Counted from the first letter of the stretch, positions 36,768-46,445 are shown. The stretch is DNA of 64,000 bases from Scytolyngbya sp. HA4215-MV1 (GCA_019359045.1 JAHHIA010000001.1:62001-126000), one strand, 5' to 3'. Made by a program: numbers and translations. The notes: generated by a model not told the origin, from the letters alone.

Positions 36768-37388
36768 TCATGGCTGGGTTGATGACTCAGGTGCAACCTG
36801 CATTTCCTGTTGAAACGTCCTCATGGCTTCCACATGGTTGATCATGTTGGTGCAACGCAACAACAACGCCAGATCTAGTCCTGGTACGATTTCACTGTTC
36901 TTAATCTTTTCATAAGCCAGTCGATCACCTTCTCCCCGCAGGTGATAAACCTCCAGTACCCCATCCTCCCAAAACCAGACTTCCGTGATCTTTAACCGCT
37001 GGTATGCCTCCAGCTTATTGATACCGCCGCTGGTCAATACAACCTCGATCGCTAAATCAGGCAGCGATCGCCCGGGTGCAAGTTTATAAGATTTATCTGC
37101 CTCTCGTTTCACTTGCTCTGTTTCGCTTTCCAGCGTCATCGATCCGGTAGGCGTAAAGTCAAACCCTACTATCAGCAAGTAAAGCTCCAGCAATGCCCCG
37201 ATTCTTTCCTTCACCGTTTCGTGAGCTTCACCCGGCATTTGTCGAATCTCCAATACTCCAGCCAAAAAAGAGAGGCGGTAACCTGGACGATCGAGTAATT
37301 GCTCAATCACCTTAAATTCGCGCCAGGTTAAGCCCTCAAATAAGAGGGGGATTAATTTTTGGGGTTTGGTTAAGGGCGAGATCGTCAT
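36768..37388 (-). CDS. Uma2-family restriction-endonuclease-fold protein
   Basis: 206 residues, full-length for the family. TWREFKVIEQLL, YRLSFLAGVLEIRQMPGEAHETVKERI (motif GVLEIRQMPGEAHE) and DLAIEVVLTSGGINKLEAYQRLKITEVWFWEDG (motifs PDLAIEVV, INKLEAYQRL) give the expected order of PD-(D/E)XK-like core residues. Commonly many copies per cyanobacterial genome; role unknown. Compare the broken copy at 1228-1474. Confidence 0.85.
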   Translation of the reverse strand: MTISPLTKPQKLIPLLFEGLTWREFKVIEQLLDRPGYRLSFLAGVLEIRQMPGEAHETVKERIGALLELYLLIVGFDFTPTGSMTLESETEQVKREADKSYKLAPGRSLPDLAIEVVLTSGGINKLEAYQRLKITEVWFWEDGVLEVYHLRGEGDRLAYEKIKNSEIVPGLDLALLLRCTNMINHVEAMRTFQQEMQVAPESSTQP

Positions 37389-37561
37389 AGGAGGGTTATT
37401 GGCTCGAATCCAGTTTCCCGGTCTTTTGCCAGAGACCTATCTTCAGAAGCGGGGAACGGTAAATTCATTGTAATTCAGTCCTGATCGCCGACTATCCCAA
37501 CAATTCTCCTTTCTGGTAAAATTTTTGAGCCGATGTATATGTCTCATTGCCCCAAATCGAT
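37389..37561. other. Intergenic stretch before the MITE-like element
   Basis: About 170 bases between the Uma2 start and the MITE-like element, part of a 320-base non-coding gap. No ORF or clear regulatory motif seen apart from the MITE. Confidence 0.4.
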
Positions 37562-37677
37562 AAGTAGGTAGCCCTAATTAATTGTAAGAAAAGGGCTTGG
37601 GGGCTGCGCCCCCAGGCAGGGGGTTTTACCCCCTCCACCCCCAAAAACATCTTCAATTTAATTTAGCCCAGCTACTT
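37562..37677. mobile_element. MITE-like element with imperfect terminal inverted repeats
   Basis: About 116 bases. The left end AAGTAGGTAGCCCTAATTAATT matches the reverse complement of the right end (AATTTAATTTAGCCCAGCTACTT) with few mismatches. Inside are two nested palindromes with GGGGGC...GCCCCC (37600-37613) and GGGGGTTTTACCCCC (37620-37634). Size and layout are typical of short non-autonomous elements in cyanobacteria; no ORF. Confidence 0.6.
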
Positions 37678-37708
37678 AAAGCAAAGAAGCGTTCAGGAAA
37701 CCTCTCCC

Positions 37709-38833
37709 ATGAAACGATCTTTGTTGGTTAGCTCCATCATGGCATTGTCCATGCTGTCTACTCCCTTTGTGGCGACTCCAGTTCAGGCTCAAGAGTCCTG
37801 TGGTTCTATTACCGAAGTTGCGGCTGACCAGGAATTGCGTGAGATTAGAGTAGACAAGTTTGGCTTTTTGTTCAAAGCCCCCAAAAATTATCGAGCGATC
37901 GCGAGTGGCTCCGGCAAAACTCAATACATCCGTATTTTCAATCCTAGCTTATACGAATACGCACAATGCGTGGAGCAAAAGCGGATTCCCTTTGAGGGCT
38001 TTCTTCAGACGCTTCTAGTAACGATCACGCCTACCAATGGCAATTATCAGACCGCAACTGATTTTTTAAATAGCAATGCTCCACCTAGCAACATTCAGAA
38101 AACCCTCACTGTCGCTGATCAACCGGCGGTGCTGTCGGTACAGGATATTGCTGGGCTATTTTCAGTGGCTAAAGTTACTTTTTTGAGTCCTGACAGGCAA
38201 TTTGCCATTGAGATTGAAGCAGATTATAGCAATGGTAATCTGGACGCTTATAATCCGTCTCAGGTGCACGCATTGCAGGATTTTATCACCGTTACAGACA
38301 ACTTCAAGTTTGGAGCTAGATCCGCAGCTGCACCTCAACCCCGTCAAACGAGCGCATCCGCCACTCAAGTTGCGCCGACCTTGCAACGCCTGGTGCCGCA
38401 GATTAAAGTGGGGTTGCCGCCAGGAATGGTGATGCGTCTGCCAACGGCGATCGAGGGGGTTGCCTATGATGGCAGAAAGTTTCCCATCTACGGCAAAATT
38501 CTGCCGAGGGACGATGACCAATTCACGATTCAACTGGTGGCAACACCCGATTGCGATGTGAGAGTTTGCCAGGTCGGCTATATTGGCGTTGCCCCATGGA
38601 AGACTGATTTGTCTGATGGAGATAAGGTGGAATCGGTCAACCTGACCTCGACCATTCGGGGCAAGTATTCCTATCGCACTTTTCCAGGATCGGCTTCTTC
38701 CCCTCCGGTGCATTCCGTGGTCTGGGAGCAAGGTGGGTTTGTTTATGTGGTGAGTTCTTTCATGAACAAGCAGAAAGTATTGGAAATTGCCAAATCGATG
38801 GCAAATGGTGTGGTGATTCAAAGCCAGCGATAA
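37709..38833 (+). CDS. Secreted protein of unknown function
   Basis: 374 residues with a signal peptide (MKRSLLVSSIMALSMLSTP, cut after VQA near 27). Two halves: residues 30-200 (KAPKNYRAIASGSGKTQYIRIFNP) and 230-374 (RLPTAIEGVAYDGRKFPIYGKILPRDDDQFTIQL), joined by a proline/alanine linker. No family recognised. Ends in a helix (KQKVLEIAKSMANGVVIQ). Probably periplasmic. Confidence 0.7.
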   Translation: MKRSLLVSSIMALSMLSTPFVATPVQAQESCGSITEVAADQELREIRVDKFGFLFKAPKNYRAIASGSGKTQYIRIFNPSLYEYAQCVEQKRIPFEGFLQTLLVTITPTNGNYQTATDFLNSNAPPSNIQKTLTVADQPAVLSVQDIAGLFSVAKVTFLSPDRQFAIEIEADYSNGNLDAYNPSQVHALQDFITVTDNFKFGARSAAAPQPRQTSASATQVAPTLQRLVPQIKVGLPPGMVMRLPTAIEGVAYDGRKFPIYGKILPRDDDQFTIQLVATPDCDVRVCQVGYIGVAPWKTDLSDGDKVESVNLTSTIRGKYSYRTFPGSASSPPVHSVVWEQGGFVYVVSSFMNKQKVLEIAKSMANGVVIQSQR

Positions 38834-38918
38834 GGCTTCCTTAATTAAAGATTAAAGATGGGCTTCGGCTGCGTGCAGTAGGCAGACAACCTGTGGCTTG
38901 AGCGCAGCCGAAATCCGC

Positions 38919-39605
38919 TCACGGTTTTGTCTGACAGGTTGTGGTTTCAATCTCCTGGGCAACTTGCTGGAGGTCGGCGGCGGGCGTTTTGACCGAGTAG
39001 ACCTCTTGCAGCACATCTGCCCAGAGATCATGTTGGGCAAAATAGTTCGCCCGTTGCAGCGTGACTGTCTCTGCACTCGCTTTTTTCGCTTTGAGTTGCA
39101 TCTCCAGTTTCACCAGATCAGCAGTGATGGGCGCACGATCGCGCTCACTCATTAACTGAAACGGAATCCAGAGCTGAGGTTCTTTTGCCAATCGATCGAA
39201 AAAGAAGAGCCATTCATAGGTTTGTCCCGGTTGCAGGACAGGTCCTGTATAGAGAAGTCGCTTGTAATTTGGGTTGGTTGGGACAATGGACTTTTGCCAC
39301 AGGATTTGCGTTGACCCAGCTTTGCGCAGCCCGATCGCATTACTGCCCCCCCGCCAGACAAAGACTGGACGCATTTGCCAGAGCTGAGCATTGCGATCGG
39401 GAGCAATCCAGCACAGGTCGGCGGGTCTGGTTCCAGCCGTGTGACCGGAACCCGAATCACGCGGTTGTTTTGCCAGAACATCCCCCCAGGAAACGGGTTG
39501 TGGGGCAATCTGGATCGGGGTTGGTTTGGCAGAGAGGGAGAATACAGGCAGTGCGATCGAGATTGCTGCAACCAGCAGTATCGTCGAGCGAATTGGTAAA
39601 TACAT
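38919..39605 (-). CDS. DUF928 protein, exported
   Basis: 228 residues with an N-terminal signal (RSTILLVAAISIALPVFSLSA). Contains DLCWIAP, PVFVWRGGSNAIGL, LQPGQTYEWLFFFD, ERDRAPITADLVKLEMQLKAKKASAE (motif RAPITADL) and YFAQHDLWADVLQEVYSVKTPAADL, the DUF928 order. This family often accompanies CHAT/caspase and CHASE2 genes in cyanobacteria, which fits the neighbourhood. Function unknown. Confidence 0.8.
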   Translation of the reverse strand: MYLPIRSTILLVAAISIALPVFSLSAKPTPIQIAPQPVSWGDVLAKQPRDSGSGHTAGTRPADLCWIAPDRNAQLWQMRPVFVWRGGSNAIGLRKAGSTQILWQKSIVPTNPNYKRLLYTGPVLQPGQTYEWLFFFDRLAKEPQLWIPFQLMSERDRAPITADLVKLEMQLKAKKASAETVTLQRANYFAQHDLWADVLQEVYSVKTPAADLQQVAQEIETTTCQTKP

Positions 39606-39614
39606 AAGCAGACA

Positions 39615-39824
39615 TCACAATGTTTTTGTAAATGGCTTGAGAGTCAGTAACGCATACATCCAGATCACGACGGAAGGCAATAACCAGGGTAATAGAATGG
39701 CGATTGTCAGGTAAAGTTGCAGGGTAATCAATCCATAGGAGATCGTTGCGCCAGCCAATCCCATCAACCCATAGCGGTATCGGCGGTGAGCCATGAGCAA
39801 CGCCAATGCTTTGCCTAAATGCAA
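39615..39824 (-). CDS. Possible small membrane protein
   Basis: 69 residues with two hydrophobic segments (GLMGLAGATISYGLITLQLYL and IAILLPWLLPSVVIWMYALL), TTG start, nine bases before the DUF928 gene and co-directional. It could instead be a relic of a CHASE2-type membrane protein, which often precedes DUF928. No clear ribosome site. Confidence 0.35.
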   Translation of the reverse strand: MHLGKALALLMAHRRYRYGLMGLAGATISYGLITLQLYLTIAILLPWLLPSVVIWMYALLTLKPFTKTL

Positions 39825-40133
39825 ATCCCTTGTCTCAGTAGGATTTCGATTTCAGTTTCATCGCCGTGACTTAAGATGTTAGCCAGTTCTTAGGGGGTAG
39901 ATCGCGCCCCCCTAAGCTGGTAGAAATCAGGACATAATATGTTCATCGCAAAAAATCTTGCGAGATGGGAATTGTTTGGCGTGAGTTGGAGTTGGAGGGC
40001 ATCAGTTGATTGCAGTAACAACTACCGTTTTATAGCAATTCTCTTTTGGGTGTGATGCCCCCACAAGATCACAAAGCCTGATTCTCTAGGGTTTAGGAGA
40101 TTTTACACCTTGCTTAACAGCCACAAAATAATC
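39825..40133. other. Intergenic stretch without a gene
   Basis: About 310 bases between the small membrane ORF and the cupin terminator hairpin. No ORF or structured element I can support. Confidence 0.4.
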
Positions 40134-40166
40134 GAGGATCGTTGAAAAGAAACTTCAACGATCCTC
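40134..40166 (-). terminator. Hairpin downstream of the cupin gene
   Basis: Perfect 13-bp stem GAGGATCGTTGAA / TTCAACGATCCTC with a 7-base loop. On the minus strand, after the stem, CGATTATTTTG follows, weakly T-rich. It sits 66 bases after the stop of the cupin gene, so it may terminate that transcript. Confidence 0.5.
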
Positions 40167-40231
40167 CAGGAAAAGTGGTGTCTGGGTTAGCAACAGCGAT
40201 CACGCGATTACCCAACGCCAGCAGACTGAAA

Positions 40232-40687
40232 TTAGAAGATTTGGAGACGATGCTTTTGACAGAGTTCTTCCAGCACAGCCGGTTCAGCGGAAGCGAGATC
40301 AGCGACTTTTTCGCCCATCTCTCGATAAAATGCTTCCGCTGCTGTTGCCGGAGAAATGGTGGCTAGAAACCGAACTGTGGGTGAACTGACACTGAAGCCA
40401 TGGGCAACTCCCGCCGGTACAAACATTGAAGAGCCTGCGATCGCAGTCATTTTTTGGTTGCCAATTTGAACAGCCAATTCACCCTCCAAAACATAAAAGG
40501 CTTCATCCCAGGGGTGGCTATGCAGAGGAGCACCATTACCTAGGGTATCGGCAATTTCGTACATAACCCATTCGCCCTTTGTATCTTGGGCAGAGACTTT
40601 GATCGTAAATGAATGGGTCAACATGGGAAAGGACTCACCTTCTCCAGGTGCAAGCAGGGCAGGGGCTTTGAGTAATGTGCTAGTCAT
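40232..40687 (-). CDS. Cupin-domain protein
   Basis: 151 residues. The cupin motif 1 HSHPWDEAFYVLEGEL carries the H-x-H-x3-4-E metal-binding pattern, and motif 2 is near GVAHGFSV. Small single-domain cupins bind metal and act in various roles; substrate cannot be assigned. The C-terminus (EEAVLEELCQKHRLQIF-like) is helical. Confidence 0.8.
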   Translation of the reverse strand: MTSTLLKAPALLAPGEGESFPMLTHSFTIKVSAQDTKGEWVMYEIADTLGNGAPLHSHPWDEAFYVLEGELAVQIGNQKMTAIAGSSMFVPAGVAHGFSVSSPTVRFLATISPATAAEAFYREMGEKVADLASAEPAVLEELCQKHRLQIF

Positions 40688-41044
40688 GATGATTCTCCAG
40701 GTTAAAGAATGCGTCAGCCTCTTGATGAGGCAAAGGGGGTTTACCCCATCTCTGAACTATCTCAAAGCGTAGAAAGCAATTGAGAATAAATCGAGAAGAT
40801 AGGCTCCCCCAATCGGATGATTCATGAGTTGAGCAAAGCAATGCAGAAACTGAATCCCGCTCGCTGACCAACCGTAAATTCTTCCGATTTCGCGATGTGC
40901 TTGAGATCTCGCAGACATGAACATGTAGCCCTTTTCAAGGGTGTGAAGTACAGTGAGGGTGCTTTGCATCCCGCTGTACTTCACACCGCTGTACTTCACT
41001 CAGGTGAAAACTGCTATAGCAGTCTTTCAGTAAAGAAAAAGTAC
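40688..41044. other. Intergenic stretch with inverted repeat
   Basis: About 357 bases. Apart from the inverted repeat at 40940-40987 I see no credible gene; short ORFs on both strands lack ribosome sites and family features. Confidence 0.5.
40940..40987. repeat. 14-bp perfect inverted repeat with 20-base loop
   Basis: GGTGTGAAGTACAG (40940-40953) and CTGTACTTCACACC (40974-40987). A further partial copy GCTGTACTTCAC follows at 40988-40999. It could be a terminator, a protein-binding site or a mobile repeat end. Confidence 0.8.
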
Positions 41045-42256
41045 TTAAAGCGTGTGCACAAAATCAAACAAGTAATGCGCCATTTGTAATTTGCTGCAAG
41101 GTGCAATGTCGCGCTGCTGTCCCTGGGCGCTGAGAAAGATTGCCTGATTACGATCGCTGCCAAAGCCGCTGTCGGGCTGGTCGATGGGGTTAGCCACGAT
41201 CGCATCCAGTTGCTTGCGTTGGAGTTTTTCACGGGCTGGGGTGACAAAATCCCCCGTTTGGGCAGCAAAGCCAATCAACCGCTGGTGAGGCTGCTTGTCA
41301 GTTGCCAGGTCTGCCACGATGTCTGGCACAGCTGTCAGCGCCAGCGTGTCAGGAATGTCGCGCTTGGGCAGCTTTTCTTGCCAATAAGTTTGCGGTCTGA
41401 CATCTGCTACTGCAGCAGCCATCACAATCCAGTCTGCCTGGGGCAGGTGCGATCGCATTGCCTGATGCATCTCGGCAGCACTAACGATCGGAACCTGCTG
41501 CACAGCAGACAAGGTTGCTAGTAAGTAGGGTTCCATCGGAGCATGAACCAGCGTTACCTGGGCACCTCGATGGGCAGCAGCCTGTGCCAGCGCCACCCCC
41601 ATCCTACCCGATGCTGGATTACCGAGATACCGCACTGGGTCAAAGTGTTCTCTCGTGCCCCCTGTGCTGATCAAAACCTGTTTGCCAACCAGATCTCGTT
41701 TGCCGCCCGTGTGCAAAATGGAGGAAAGGTGAGGCAAGATTTCTTCCGATTCGACCATGCGCCCCGCCCCCACGCGATCGCATGCCAAGATCCCCGCCCC
41801 CGGTCCCACACCGTGATACCGGGGAGTCGCTAAGATCTGTTGCCAGTTGTGCTGCACAACGCTTTGCTCCCACATATCGGTATTCATGGCAGGAGCCAAT
41901 AAAATCGGACAGGTAGAAGCCAACACCGTATTGGTGAGCAAGTTATCTGCCATGCCATAGACCAACTTCGCCAATGTATTGGCAGTCAGCGGCGCAATCA
42001 ACATTGCTTCCGCCCATTCTCCCAGTTCGATGTGCTGAGGACGGGAATGGTTGGGTTGCCAAAAGCCAGCATCAGTGTAGGCAGCATGGCGGCAAAGCGT
42101 TGCCAAGGTTAGGGGCGTAATGAATTCTTGCGCCGCATCAGTCAGAATTGCTCGAACCTCTGCCCCTGCTTTTGCCAGCGTGGAAACCACTTCACAGACT
42201 TTATAAGCAGCAATGCCACCGCTGATGCCGACAACAATTCGTCTGCCCTGAAACAT
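41045..42256 (-). CDS. coaBC: Bifunctional phosphopantothenoylcysteine decarboxylase / phosphopantothenate-cysteine ligase
   Basis: 403 residues. N-terminal flavin decarboxylase: VVGISGGIAAYK, PLTANTLAKLVYGMADNLL, PAMNTDMWE; C-terminal ligase: VLISTGGTREHFDPVRYLGNPASGRMG (motif GGTREHFDPVRYLGNPSSG-like), DWIVMAAAVADVRP and LIGFAAQT. Makes 4'-phosphopantetheine in coenzyme A synthesis. The ATG overlaps the stop of the DUF2555 gene by one base. Confidence 0.95.
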   Translation of the reverse strand: MFQGRRIVVGISGGIAAYKVCEVVSTLAKAGAEVRAILTDAAQEFITPLTLATLCRHAAYTDAGFWQPNHSRPQHIELGEWAEAMLIAPLTANTLAKLVYGMADNLLTNTVLASTCPILLAPAMNTDMWEQSVVQHNWQQILATPRYHGVGPGAGILACDRVGAGRMVESEEILPHLSSILHTGGKRDLVGKQVLISTGGTREHFDPVRYLGNPASGRMGVALAQAAAHRGAQVTLVHAPMEPYLLATLSAVQQVPIVSAAEMHQAMRSHLPQADWIVMAAAVADVRPQTYWQEKLPKRDIPDTLALTAVPDIVADLATDKQPHQRLIGFAAQTGDFVTPAREKLQRKQLDAIVANPIDQPDSGFGSDRNQAIFLSAQGQQRDIAPCSKLQMAHYLFDFVHTL

Positions 42257-42468
42257 TAGGCTTCGTCAAACGATTCTAGGTCGAGCAGGTAGAGGTAGGG
42301 TTCGACCAGTTCCGGACGCTGGAAGGCGATCGTCCGCAGCAGATGCCAATCGTTAAGACCTTCAAAGGCATTCGCATAATCGTCCTGTTCCAGGCGTGTA
42401 GCCAACGCCGAGACATCTTTAGCTGTCATGGTAGACACATCTTGCTGGGCTGTACTGAAAACTGTCAT
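42256..42468 (-). CDS. DUF2555 protein, cyanobacteria-specific
   Basis: 70 residues (start chosen after GGAGGTG, nine bases upstream; a GTG three codons earlier is possible). Contains DVSALATRLEQDDYANAFEGLNDWHLLRTIAFQRPELVEPYLYLLDLE (motifs EQDDYANAFEGLNDWHLLR, FQRPELVEPYLYLLD), the typical DUF2555 sequence. Function unknown; overlaps coaBC. Confidence 0.85.
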   Translation of the reverse strand: MTVFSTAQQDVSTMTAKDVSALATRLEQDDYANAFEGLNDWHLLRTIAFQRPELVEPYLYLLDLESFDEA

Positions 42469-42599
42469 GGCACGCACCTCCCCGTATTTCTACTCAACAG
42501 CCAAATGGCACAAATCTCACCTCATATTCTGCATTCTACTCTACGGAGTTCGATGCAGCACTAGAATTCACCTTTAAAGAGCACCCTGAGTCAGAAGCT

Positions 42600-43190
42600 T
42601 CATGCTTCAATCACTCGTCTTAACGGTTCCATTGCATCTTGTGCAATTTGTTGTTTGGCGTGGATGTTTTTTAAGTGTTTCTTCACAGTATCCAGGGTGA
42701 CATGTAATCTCTCTGCGATTTCTTTACGGGTATAGTGATGTCGGCGGAGTACCCAGATTTCAGTTTCACGCCGGGTTAAGTGGTATCGTTGGGCTTCGGC
42801 AATCGCCAGGTGCTGCAGTGCCTGATATCGATCTTCTAGCATCACAATCACATAAGCACCCTGATCTTGCGGCGATGAAAACCATCGTGCTCGGACTCGA
42901 AACTCCGTGGTCGAATCGATTTCGATCGTTGACTCAACCACGCCCAACGGCTCTGATTGAACCTTGCGACTTTCAACCAACGTCTGACAACTCTGCCAGA
43001 TTACCTTGGGTAACAACCCTGATTGGGCTGTACTGCGATTCATCAACTGACACATACGACGAGCTGGAGCATTGGCATACACCAGCTTGCCTTGGTCAGT
43101 CATCAATAAAACACCATCAACGAACCCTTCCAGCACGGCTTGCGTGAGAGAAGAATTCTGCGGATCTGGCAATAGATTCATAGTGTTCAT
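42600..43190 (-). CDS. LuxR-type HTH regulator with PAS-like sensor
   Basis: 196 residues from the ATG used here; earlier ATG codons upstream are possible. N-terminal PAS-like segment (AVLEGFVDGVLLMTDQGKLVYANAPAR) and C-terminal HTH (LTRRETEIWVLRRHHYTRKEIAERLHVTLDTVKKHLKNI). No response-regulator Asp domain. This type, with a small internal sensor and LuxR output, is frequent in cyanobacteria. Confidence 0.85.
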   Translation of the reverse strand: MNTMNLLPDPQNSSLTQAVLEGFVDGVLLMTDQGKLVYANAPARRMCQLMNRSTAQSGLLPKVIWQSCQTLVESRKVQSEPLGVVESTIEIDSTTEFRVRARWFSSPQDQGAYVIVMLEDRYQALQHLAIAEAQRYHLTRRETEIWVLRRHHYTRKEIAERLHVTLDTVKKHLKNIHAKQQIAQDAMEPLRRVIEA

Positions 43191-43241
43191 GGGGGCTGCA
43201 ATGAACATCCAAAGAAGGAACATGATTTCGCATAACTGCAA

Positions 43242-43598
43242 ACCCTGATATTGAACAGATGGCAGAAGATTGCCTCAGGCTGGGACATTGGAATGAGTCA
43301 ACCGCTGTCCCAACCTTTAGGGAGCATCAAGCTGGGATACAGGATTTACGTAAATCGATAGGTTTCTTTATACTCTTATAGAATCCTTCGTAACCTTGGC
43401 GCCGAACAATACCCCCAGGAATCCAGTTATTGAGACTCGCCAAAAATTTTTCAAATTAAATTTAATAAATTTATATTTAAAGTAAGTAGCTGATCTTAAC
43501 TGAGCGATCGCTGAACCTCACATCACTCATTTGAAAATTGCTATAGATTCTTTGAACAGAATTTGCTAAAGGTGTAAAGGAAGTCAGTTGATTGGGGA
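43242..43598. other. AT-rich intergenic region upstream of cysteine synthase
   Basis: About 357 bases, with a run AATTTAATAAATTTATATTT near 43455-43475. AAAGGAAG precedes the cysteine synthase ATG at 43599. No gene; no obvious regulator site. Confidence 0.5.
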
Positions 43599-44573
43599 AT
43601 GGATATCAAACACGGATTTGTCGGTGCGGTGGGCAATACTCCACTGATTCGGCTGAATAGTTTTAGCGATCAGACCGGGTGCGAAATTTTGGGTAAGGCA
43701 GAATTTCTGAATCCTGGGGGATCAGTCAAAGATCGCGCCGCACTATACATCATTCAAAAAGCGGAAGAACAGGGATTGCTGAAACCTGGCGGCACTGTGG
43801 TAGAAGGCACTGCGGGCAATACAGGCATTGGGCTAGCCCATATCTGCAATGCCAAGGGGTACAAGTGTCTGATCATTATTCCTGAAACGCAGTCACAAGA
43901 AAAAATTGATCTGTTACGCACGCTGGGAGCTGAAGTTCGCACGGTGCCCGCTGTGCCCTATCGCGATCCTAATAATTACGTCAAACTCTCTGGCAGAGTA
44001 GCGGCTGAATTGGACAATGCGATCTGGGCAAACCAGTTCGATAATCTGGCAAATCGGCAGTCGCATTATGAGACCACAGGTCCAGAAATCTGGGAACAAA
44101 CTAATGGCAAGGTAGATGGCTGGGTAGCGGCAACAGGCACGGGGGGCACCTATGCAGGTGTTGCATTGTTTCTCAAAGAAAAGAATCCCCAAATCCAATG
44201 CGTAGTTGCGGATCCGATGGGCAGTGGCTTATACAGCTATGTCAAAACTGGAGAGGTGAAACTGGAGGGGAGTTCAATCACTGAAGGGATTGGCAACAGT
44301 CGAGTCACAGCCAATATGGAAGGTGCACCCACAGATGATGCGATTCAGGTGGATGATGTGGAAGCGGTGCGTGTAATTTATCAATTGTTGGAAAAGGATG
44401 GGTTATTTATGGGGGGATCGGTGGGTATTAATGTAGCGGCTGCGATCGCCTTAGCCAAGCAGATGGGTGCAGGACACACGATCGTCACCGTTTTATGTGA
44501 TGGTGGAAGTCGTTATCAGTCGAAGCTTTTCAATCGAGACTGGTTGAAAACGAAAGGATTACTGCCGAGTTAA
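43599..44573 (+). CDS. Cysteine synthase A-type (PLP) enzyme
   Basis: 324 residues. Pyridoxal-phosphate lysine in NPGGSVKDRAA (K44), then GTAGNTGIGLAHI, TGTGGTYAGVALFL, EGIGNSR and GGSVGINVAAAI, all standard. Converts O-acetylserine and sulfide to cysteine; the wider family also contains cysteine synthase-like S-sulfocysteine synthases. A small thioredoxin-like ferredoxin gene starts three bases after the stop, suggesting co-transcription. I leave the symbol open between cysK and cysM. Confidence 0.9.
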   Translation: MDIKHGFVGAVGNTPLIRLNSFSDQTGCEILGKAEFLNPGGSVKDRAALYIIQKAEEQGLLKPGGTVVEGTAGNTGIGLAHICNAKGYKCLIIIPETQSQEKIDLLRTLGAEVRTVPAVPYRDPNNYVKLSGRVAAELDNAIWANQFDNLANRQSHYETTGPEIWEQTNGKVDGWVAATGTGGTYAGVALFLKEKNPQIQCVVADPMGSGLYSYVKTGEVKLEGSSITEGIGNSRVTANMEGAPTDDAIQVDDVEAVRVIYQLLEKDGLFMGGSVGINVAAAIALAKQMGAGHTIVTVLCDGGSRYQSKLFNRDWLKTKGLLPS

Positions 44574-44575
44574 GA

Positions 44576-44884
44576 GTGAGCGACATTTTGTCTAGAATCG
44601 TTCGGATTTGTCAAAATACCGCCTGTCGCAAGATGGGGGCAAAAAAGGTACTGGCAGTATTTGAGTCCAATCCCGTGGCAGGGGTGACAGTAGAGACCAG
44701 TAGTTGTTTTGGGTTGTGTGGGAATGGCCCCATGGTGCTGGTATTGCCGGAACAAGTTTGGTATTGGCGTGTGCATCCTGATGAGGTGCCTGTAATTGTC
44801 GATCGACATTTACAGGGAGGCATCCCTGTGCAGGCAATGATGTATCCCCCATTGCGCCCTTTCAGTCTCACACCCAGAGATTGA
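44576..44884 (+). CDS. Thioredoxin-like [2Fe-2S] ferredoxin
   Basis: 102 residues, GTG start three bases after the cysteine synthase stop. Four cysteines C12, C17 (CQNTAC), C44 and C48 (CFGLC) follow the spacing of thioredoxin-like [2Fe-2S] proteins. Likely electron carrier; partner unknown. Confidence 0.88.
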   Translation: MSDILSRIVRICQNTACRKMGAKKVLAVFESNPVAGVTVETSSCFGLCGNGPMVLVLPEQVWYWRVHPDEVPVIVDRHLQGGIPVQAMMYPPLRPFSLTPRD

Positions 44885-45017
44885 GCGCTGAAAGCATTGA
44901 CGCAGTTGGCAAGGTGGGTTCTTGCTAAGCCTTTTACGACGACCGAACTAGGGCAAACGTTCACGCGGCAGTCATAATACCCGTTTTTCCATTAGCTGGA
45001 TGGGGGGTGTAACCCTT

Positions 45018-46445
45018 TCAACCTTTTGGCTGACTTGCCAGATTAATCCGATCGCTAACCTGACGTAGTGTTTGAGCCATACTGGGATCGCTAGCCTTCA
45101 GATGGGAGATTTTTTCGCAACTGTACATTACGGTTGTGTGGTCTTTGCCCCCAAACTCTTCCCCAATTTTGGGCAGACTCAAATCGGTATGTTGACGCAT
45201 CAAATACATACCAATTTGTCGCGCGACGCTAATTTCGCGACGGCGAGAACTTCCCTTCAAATCTTCTACAGGTACATTAAAAGCTTCGGCAACTGCACCG
45301 ATCACCGCCTCTGGCGTTGCTTCAACCTTCTCTACGGGAGGATTGAGTACAGGTGCAATATTTTCCACAGTCATGGGTAAACCCGAAATTGAGATATAGG
45401 CAACTGCCCGAATCAGTGCCCCTTCCAATTCTCGAATGTTGTTGGTGTAGCTTGAAGCAATGTATTCAATGATTTCTCTAGGAAGACGAATATTTTCATA
45501 CTCGGCTTTCTTTTGCAAAATTGCCATCCGGGTTTCTAGATCAGGCGGTTGGATATCGGCGATCAGCCCCATGGAAAAACGAGAACACAGCCGCTCTTGT
45601 AACCGGGGAATCTGGTTGGGCGGACGATCGGATGCCAGCACCACCTGTTTACCCGCTTCATGCAAGGTGTTGAAGGTATGAAAAAACTCTTCCTGGGTGT
45701 ATTCCTTCCCTTCAATAAATTGAATGTCATCCACCAGCAGTACATCGACCGCCCGGTAAAGCTCCCGAAAGCTCTGCATACTATCTTTGCGAATTGCCGC
45801 AATCAGGTCGTTGGTGAACTGCTCGGTCGAGACATAGAAAATTTTGGAATTGGCATCAATTTCCAGACGATAGTGACCGATCGCCTGCATCAAGTGGGTT
45901 TTGCCCAGCCCAACGCCACCACATAAAAAGAGGGGATTGAACTCGCGACCGGGTGACTCCGCCACCGCCAGAGAAGCCGCATGTGCCATACGGTTATTGG
46001 AACCTACCACCAACCGTGAAAAGACATATTTGGGATTCAGTTCGCTGCTTTGACGAGGACGTTGATGGGCTGGCGTACTGACAGGCACAGGCTCTGGCAA
46101 AGCAGTGGGTTCAATCGGTAGGGGCCAACTATCCTGATCCATGAAGGTGTCATTTTCTGAACCCAGGGCGATCGCAATGTGGATTTCCACGGGATACCCT
46201 AAGATTTCCTCTACGACATCTGCAATCGTGCGAATGTAATACTTCTGAATCCAATTGCGGGCAAAGGGGTTAGGCGTCCGAATGACCAGACAATTGCCCT
46301 CCAGTTGCTCAGCAACAGCACTCTTAATCCAGGTTTCAAACGTGGGACGGCTCAAGAGCACCTGGAGTCGCTCCAGAACTTGAGACCACAGGCTTTCGAG
46401 CACCATTTCCACTGCGCTAACCTCTAACTTCATCTGCTGAAACAA
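45018..46445 (-). CDS. dnaA: Chromosomal replication initiator DnaA
   Basis: 475 residues (start may be 13 codons later, [14 protein letters not shown]). N-terminal [12 protein letters not shown]+ Walker [11 protein letters not shown] and Walker B LLVDDIQF, arginine region with [10 protein letters not shown], and the DNA-binding end [40 protein letters not shown] (motif [10 protein letters not shown]). Opens the origin. No origin-like DnaA-box cluster is visible in the flanks. Confidence 0.96.
   Translation of the reverse strand: MFQQMKLEVSAVEMVLESLWSQVLERLQVLLSRPTFETWIKSAVAEQLEGNCLVIRTPNPFARNWIQKYYIRTIADVVEEILGYPVEIHIAIALGSENDTFMDQDSWPLPIEPTALPEPVPVSTPAHQRPRQSSELNPKYVFSRLVVGSNNRMAHAASLAVAESPGREFNPLFLCGGVGLGKTHLMQAIGHYRLEIDANSKIFYVSTEQFTNDLIAAIRKDSMQSFRELYRAVDVLLVDDIQFIEGKEYTQEEFFHTFNTLHEAGKQVVLASDRPPNQIPRLQERLCSRFSMGLIADIQPPDLETRMAILQKKAEYENIRLPREIIEYIASSYTNNIRELEGALIRAVAYISISGLPMTVENIAPVLNPPVEKVEATPEAVIGAVAEAFNVPVEDLKGSSRRREISVARQIGMYLMRQHTDLSLPKIGEEFGGKDHTTVMYSCEKISHLKASDPSMAQTLRQVSDRINLASQPKG

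Noticed and set aside
37381..37440. tRNA-like GCTCGAATCC sequence
   Set aside because: No acceptor or anticodon stems can be completed around it.
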